This document shows positions 13,241 through 14,780 of a stretch of 14,780 bases of DNA, in pieces; positions within the stretch are counted from its first letter, which is position 1, and every line of letters begins with the position of its first letter. The DNA comes from Flemingiibacterium sp045534235 (GTDB lineage Bacteria; Bacillota; Clostridia; Oscillospirales; CAG-272): contig JAZSJI010000107.1 in the NCBI GenBank assembly GCA_045534235.1, positions 1 through 14,780 on the forward strand, given 5' to 3'. A program made the translations under genes and the position numbers. A model generated the notes under the pieces. That model worked only from the letters and a program-made list of their open reading frames with translations. It searched no databases and was not told where the DNA came from.

Positions 13241-14291
13241 TGCACTTACTACTATCATAAACGGTGACGTGCCAACAAAAGAAGGCCTGACCGCTCTCAT
13301 CGACGCATTTATGCGTGGCGGTGACGCGGCGGCAGAGCTTTACGAGAGTGCACGCTCGCGTGCCGAGGCTATCCGCGACGAGCATTACGGCAGGCGCGTA
13401 TTCCTTCGCGGACTTGTCGAGTTTACGTCCTACTGCAAAAACGATTGCTACTACTGCGGTCTGCGCCGCTCAAACAGGTGCGCGGAGCGCTATCGCCTTA
13501 CAAAAGAGCAAATTCTCGAGTGCTGTGACTATGGCGCCGGACTTGGATTTCATACGTTTGTGCTTCAGGGCGGAGAGGATGCGTATTTTACAGACGAACG
13601 CCTTTGCGAAATTGTCCGCGAGATAAAGTCGGCGCATCCTGAATGCGCGGTGACTTTGTCGGTAGGTGAGCGTTCCCACGAATCGTACAAGGCGCTTCGT
13701 GAGGCGGGAGCAGACAGATATCTGCTTCGCCACGAAAGTGCAACAGACGAGCATTACGCAAGGCTGCACCCCGATAATTTAACGCTTGAAAATCGCAAGA
13801 AATGTCTATACGACTTGAAGTCGCTCGGATATCAAGTCGGCGCAGGATTTATGGTCGGCTCGCCGTATCAGACGAGCGAAAATCTTGCAAACGATCTTCT
13901 GTTTCTTCACGAGCTCCAGCCCCAAATGGTCGGCATCGGGCCGTTTATACCCCACCGCTACACGCCGTTTGGCGAGTGTACGGCAGGAACGCTTGAGCTG
14001 ACGCTATTTATGCTCGCTCTGACGCGGCTTATGCTTCCGAAGGTGCTCCTTCCCGCAACGACGGCGCTCGGTACTATCGCAGAGGACGGACGTGAGCGCG
14101 GAGTGCTTGCAGGTGCAAACGTAGTTATGCCAAATCTCTCACCCGTAAGCGTGAGGAAAAAATATTTACTTTACAACGACAAGCTTTGCTCGGGGGATGA
14201 AACCGCAGAGCACATTAAAGAGCTTGCCGAGAGATTTAAGAAAATAGACTGCGTGCTTGATATGTCGCGCGGTGACTCAAAGAACATATGA
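13221..14291 (+). CDS. hydE: [FeFe] hydrogenase H-cluster radical SAM maturase HydE
   Basis: HydE is a radical S-adenosylmethionine enzyme that, with HydF and HydG, builds the diiron subcluster of [FeFe] hydrogenase. The radical SAM motif is CKNDCYYCGLRR (Cys72, Cys76, Cys79 in this numbering). Further HydE-like blocks are VLQGGEDAYF, TLSVGE, AGADRYLLRHE, GYQVGAGFMVG, MVGIGPFIPH and LPATTALGT. Up to 356 residues, the usual family length. The start is uncertain: no ATG exists, and TTG 13221, GTG 13224 or TTG 13233 are possible with AAAGG at 13216-13220. The last gives a 352-residue protein with the most reasonable spacing. The second, C-terminal cluster-binding cysteine set seen in the Thermotoga enzyme is reduced to one Cys (in DKLC). 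BioB and PylB are related, but the context fixes HydE. Confidence 0.95.
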   Translation: MVTLLSDALTTIINGDVPTKEGLTALIDAFMRGGDAAAELYESARSRAEAIRDEHYGRRVFLRGLVEFTSYCKNDCYYCGLRRSNRCAERYRLTKEQILECCDYGAGLGFHTFVLQGGEDAYFTDERLCEIVREIKSAHPECAVTLSVGERSHESYKALREAGADRYLLRHESATDEHYARLHPDNLTLENRKKCLYDLKSLGYQVGAGFMVGSPYQTSENLANDLLFLHELQPQMVGIGPFIPHRYTPFGECTAGTLELTLFMLALTRLMLPKVLLPATTALGTIAEDGRERGVLAGANVVMPNLSPVSVRKKYLLYNDKLCSGDETAEHIKELAERFKKIDCVLDMSRGDSKNI

Positions 14292-14305
14292 AAGGACTAA
14301 ATATT

Positions 14306-14780
14306 ATGTACGACATCAAATCACTTAAAGCGGAAGAATTTATCTCGGATGAAGAAATAAAGGCGACACTTGCCTATGCCGACGAGCATAAGGACGATAT
14401 GGCGCTTATCGACGAAATACTCGCAAAGGCGCGTGAATATAAGGGACTTAACCACCGCGAGGCATCCGTGCTTCTCGCGTGCGAGAATGAAGAAAAGATA
14501 CAGGAAATGTACGCGCTCGCCGAGCAGATCAAAAAGGATTTTTACGGCAACCGTATCGTAATGTTCGCGCCGCTTTATCTGTCGAACTACTGCATAAACG
14601 GATGCGTATATTGCCCGTATCACTTAAAGAACAAGTGCATCACGAGAAAGAAGCTTACGCAGGAGGAGATCAAGAAGGAAGTCATCGCGCTTCAGGATAT
14701 GGGACACAAGCGCCTTGCAATCGAGGCAGGCGAGGACCCCGTACACAATCCTATCGAGTATATTCTCGAGTCGATCGAAA
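14306..14780 (+). CDS. hydG: [FeFe] hydrogenase maturase HydG, 5' part only
   Basis: The first 158 codons of a radical SAM tyrosine lyase are present; the gene runs off the window. HydG cleaves tyrosine to supply the CO and cyanide ligands of the hydrogenase diiron site. Seen here: FAPLYLSNYCINGCVYCPYH with the radical SAM cysteines 96, 100 and 103, and GHKRLAIEAGEDP, which distinguishes HydG from the thiamine enzyme ThiH. The auxiliary C-terminal iron-sulfur site cannot be checked. AAAGGA (14291-14296) precedes the ATG, which lies 14 bases after hydE. The order regulator-hydE-hydG suggests hydF follows outside the window. Confidence 0.94.
   Translation, partial: MYDIKSLKAEEFISDEEIKATLAYADEHKDDMALIDEILAKAREYKGLNHREASVLLACENEEKIQEMYALAEQIKKDFYGNRIVMFAPLYLSNYCINGCVYCPYHLKNKCITRKKLTQEEIKKEVIALQDMGHKRLAIEAGEDPVHNPIEYILESIE

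Noticed and set aside
13221..14291. BioB or PylB instead of HydE
   Set aside because: The gene is between the TM1266-type regulator and hydG, and it has HydE-like blocks such as AGADRYLLRHE and MVGIGPFIPH.

Overview
This window looks like a chromosomal segment of an anaerobic, probably spore-forming, gut-type Clostridia (Bacillota). The evidence is the [FeFe]-hydrogenase maturation genes (hydE, hydG and the TM1266-type regulator), a PdaA-like de-N-acetylase of the sort used in spore cortex synthesis, sigma-A style promoters (TTGATT or TTGACT, 17 bp, TATAAT or TACAAT), AAAGGAGG-like ribosome sites, and a low-to-mid G+C intergenic composition. The order or genus cannot be fixed from the sequence alone. 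No rRNA, tRNA, CRISPR array, transposase or phage gene was seen.

Layout, left to right. (1) 1-3336, plus strand: the end of an OmpR/PhoB response regulator, a PhoR-like sensor kinase and a Na/phosphate cotransporter fused to a PhoU domain. This looks like a compact phosphate-sensing and uptake operon. Its likely terminator lies inside the 3' end of the next, convergent gene. (2) 3333-4777, minus strand: two overlapping secreted NodB-type polysaccharide deacetylases. The first transcribed is PdaA-like with an altered metal motif; the second is canonical. (3) 4778-5168: an AT-rich divergent control region with two strong forward promoter cores and ARG-box-like half-sites. (4) 5169-9756, plus strand: argG, argH, an SDR oxidoreductase and argF. 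This set makes arginine from ornithine, with one uninvited reductase. A G/C-rich array of hairpins (6390-6652) separates argG from argH. A 59-bp palindrome plus a second copy of the argF 3' end follow argF, and then a strong terminator. (5) 9976-12747: two tandem MATE-family transporters with their own promoter. (6) 12763-14780: a promoter, a structured leader RNA of about 160 nt ending in an intrinsic terminator, then the TM1266-like regulator, hydE and the 5' part of hydG.

The most interesting item is the leader at about 12798-12959. It has a plausible aptamer-like domain whose closing helix shares its 3' strand with an alternative pairing that would dismantle the terminator directly upstream of the hydrogenase-maturation genes. 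I do not recognise it as a known riboswitch class. The second is the argF tail: a 33-bp duplicate of the stop-proximal coding sequence that differs only at synonymous third positions, bordering a palindromic element. It resembles the scar of an element that integrates at, and restores, a gene's 3' end.
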